From an uncultured Clostridiaceae bacterium (GTDB taxonomy: Bacteria; Bacillota; Clostridia; Lachnospirales; Lachnospiraceae), in contig CAMWOF010000206.1 of NCBI GenBank assembly GCA_947175805.1, forward strand, positions 1 to 5,108: DNA of 5,108 bases, written 5' to 3'. Numbering within the stretch: position 1 is the stretch's first letter; every line of letters starts with the position of its first letter. The notes under the pieces are model-generated. The model worked only from the letters and a program-made list of their open reading frames with translations. It had not been told where the DNA came from and did not search any database. The position numbers and the translations under genes were made by a program. Of this stretch, positions 5,073 to 5,108 are shown piece after piece.

Positions 5073-5108
5073 AAGGATATAGTATATTTTTGACGATTTG
5101 TAGATAAC
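5073..5108 (+). pseudogene. Residual HsdM C-terminal coding sequence beyond in-frame stop codons
   Basis: Read in the hsdM frame after the TAA at 5070-5072, the bases give KDIVYF, a TGA stop (5091-5093), then RFVDN up to the window edge. From memory, HsdM homologues of this type continue after the YDS-equivalent position with a basic residue, then a K/E-D-x-x-Y-F pattern, one residue and a segment like RFV. The match has no frame change. This looks like the original 3' end of hsdM with two nonsense substitutions. No new ribosome binding site or start codon is visible here. Confidence 0.6.

Noticed and set aside
1..5108. CRISPR array, tRNA or rRNA genes
   Set aside because: No regularly spaced direct repeats, cloverleaf-like segments or ribosomal RNA signatures were seen on either strand.

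Overview
The window is AT-rich, with strong GGAGG/GAGGAG-type ribosome binding sites and sigma-70-like promoters. Together with the protein character, this suggests a low-GC Firmicute, most likely a gut Clostridia or Lachnospiraceae member. That is inference from style, not from a marker gene. The content looks like part of a chromosomal defence island.

Layout. Bases 1-344 hold a good promoter and a possible small membrane protein of 69 residues with a TTG start. Bases 345-656 have no convincing gene, but carry several inverted repeats, a perfect palindrome containing TATAAT, and faint signs of a decayed insertion sequence. Bases 657-3233 on the minus strand encode a large single-gene helicase-nuclease. 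It has a superfamily 2, XPD/DinG-like motor and a C-terminal PD-(D/E)XK-type nuclease domain. Bases 3234-3719 are a 486-base divergent intergenic region with the helicase promoter, a likely operator, several palindromes and the hsdM promoter. Bases 3720-5072 on the plus strand encode HsdM, the adenine methyltransferase subunit of a type I restriction-modification system. The window ends before any hsdS or hsdR gene can be seen.

Two points stand out. First, the HsdM reading frame stops at residue 450, about 70 residues short of the usual length. The bases after the stop still encode family-like C-terminal sequence in the same frame, interrupted by a second stop, so the gene appears recently broken or dependent on readthrough. 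Second, the helicase-nuclease stands alone and divergent from the type I locus, with its own promoter and a symmetric site over the -10 element. It is the best candidate in the window for a little-described, self-contained defence gene. HsdM, if functional, would modify host DNA with HsdS. The helicase-nuclease could act on foreign DNA independently, so the two are neighbours in an island and not clearly one complex.
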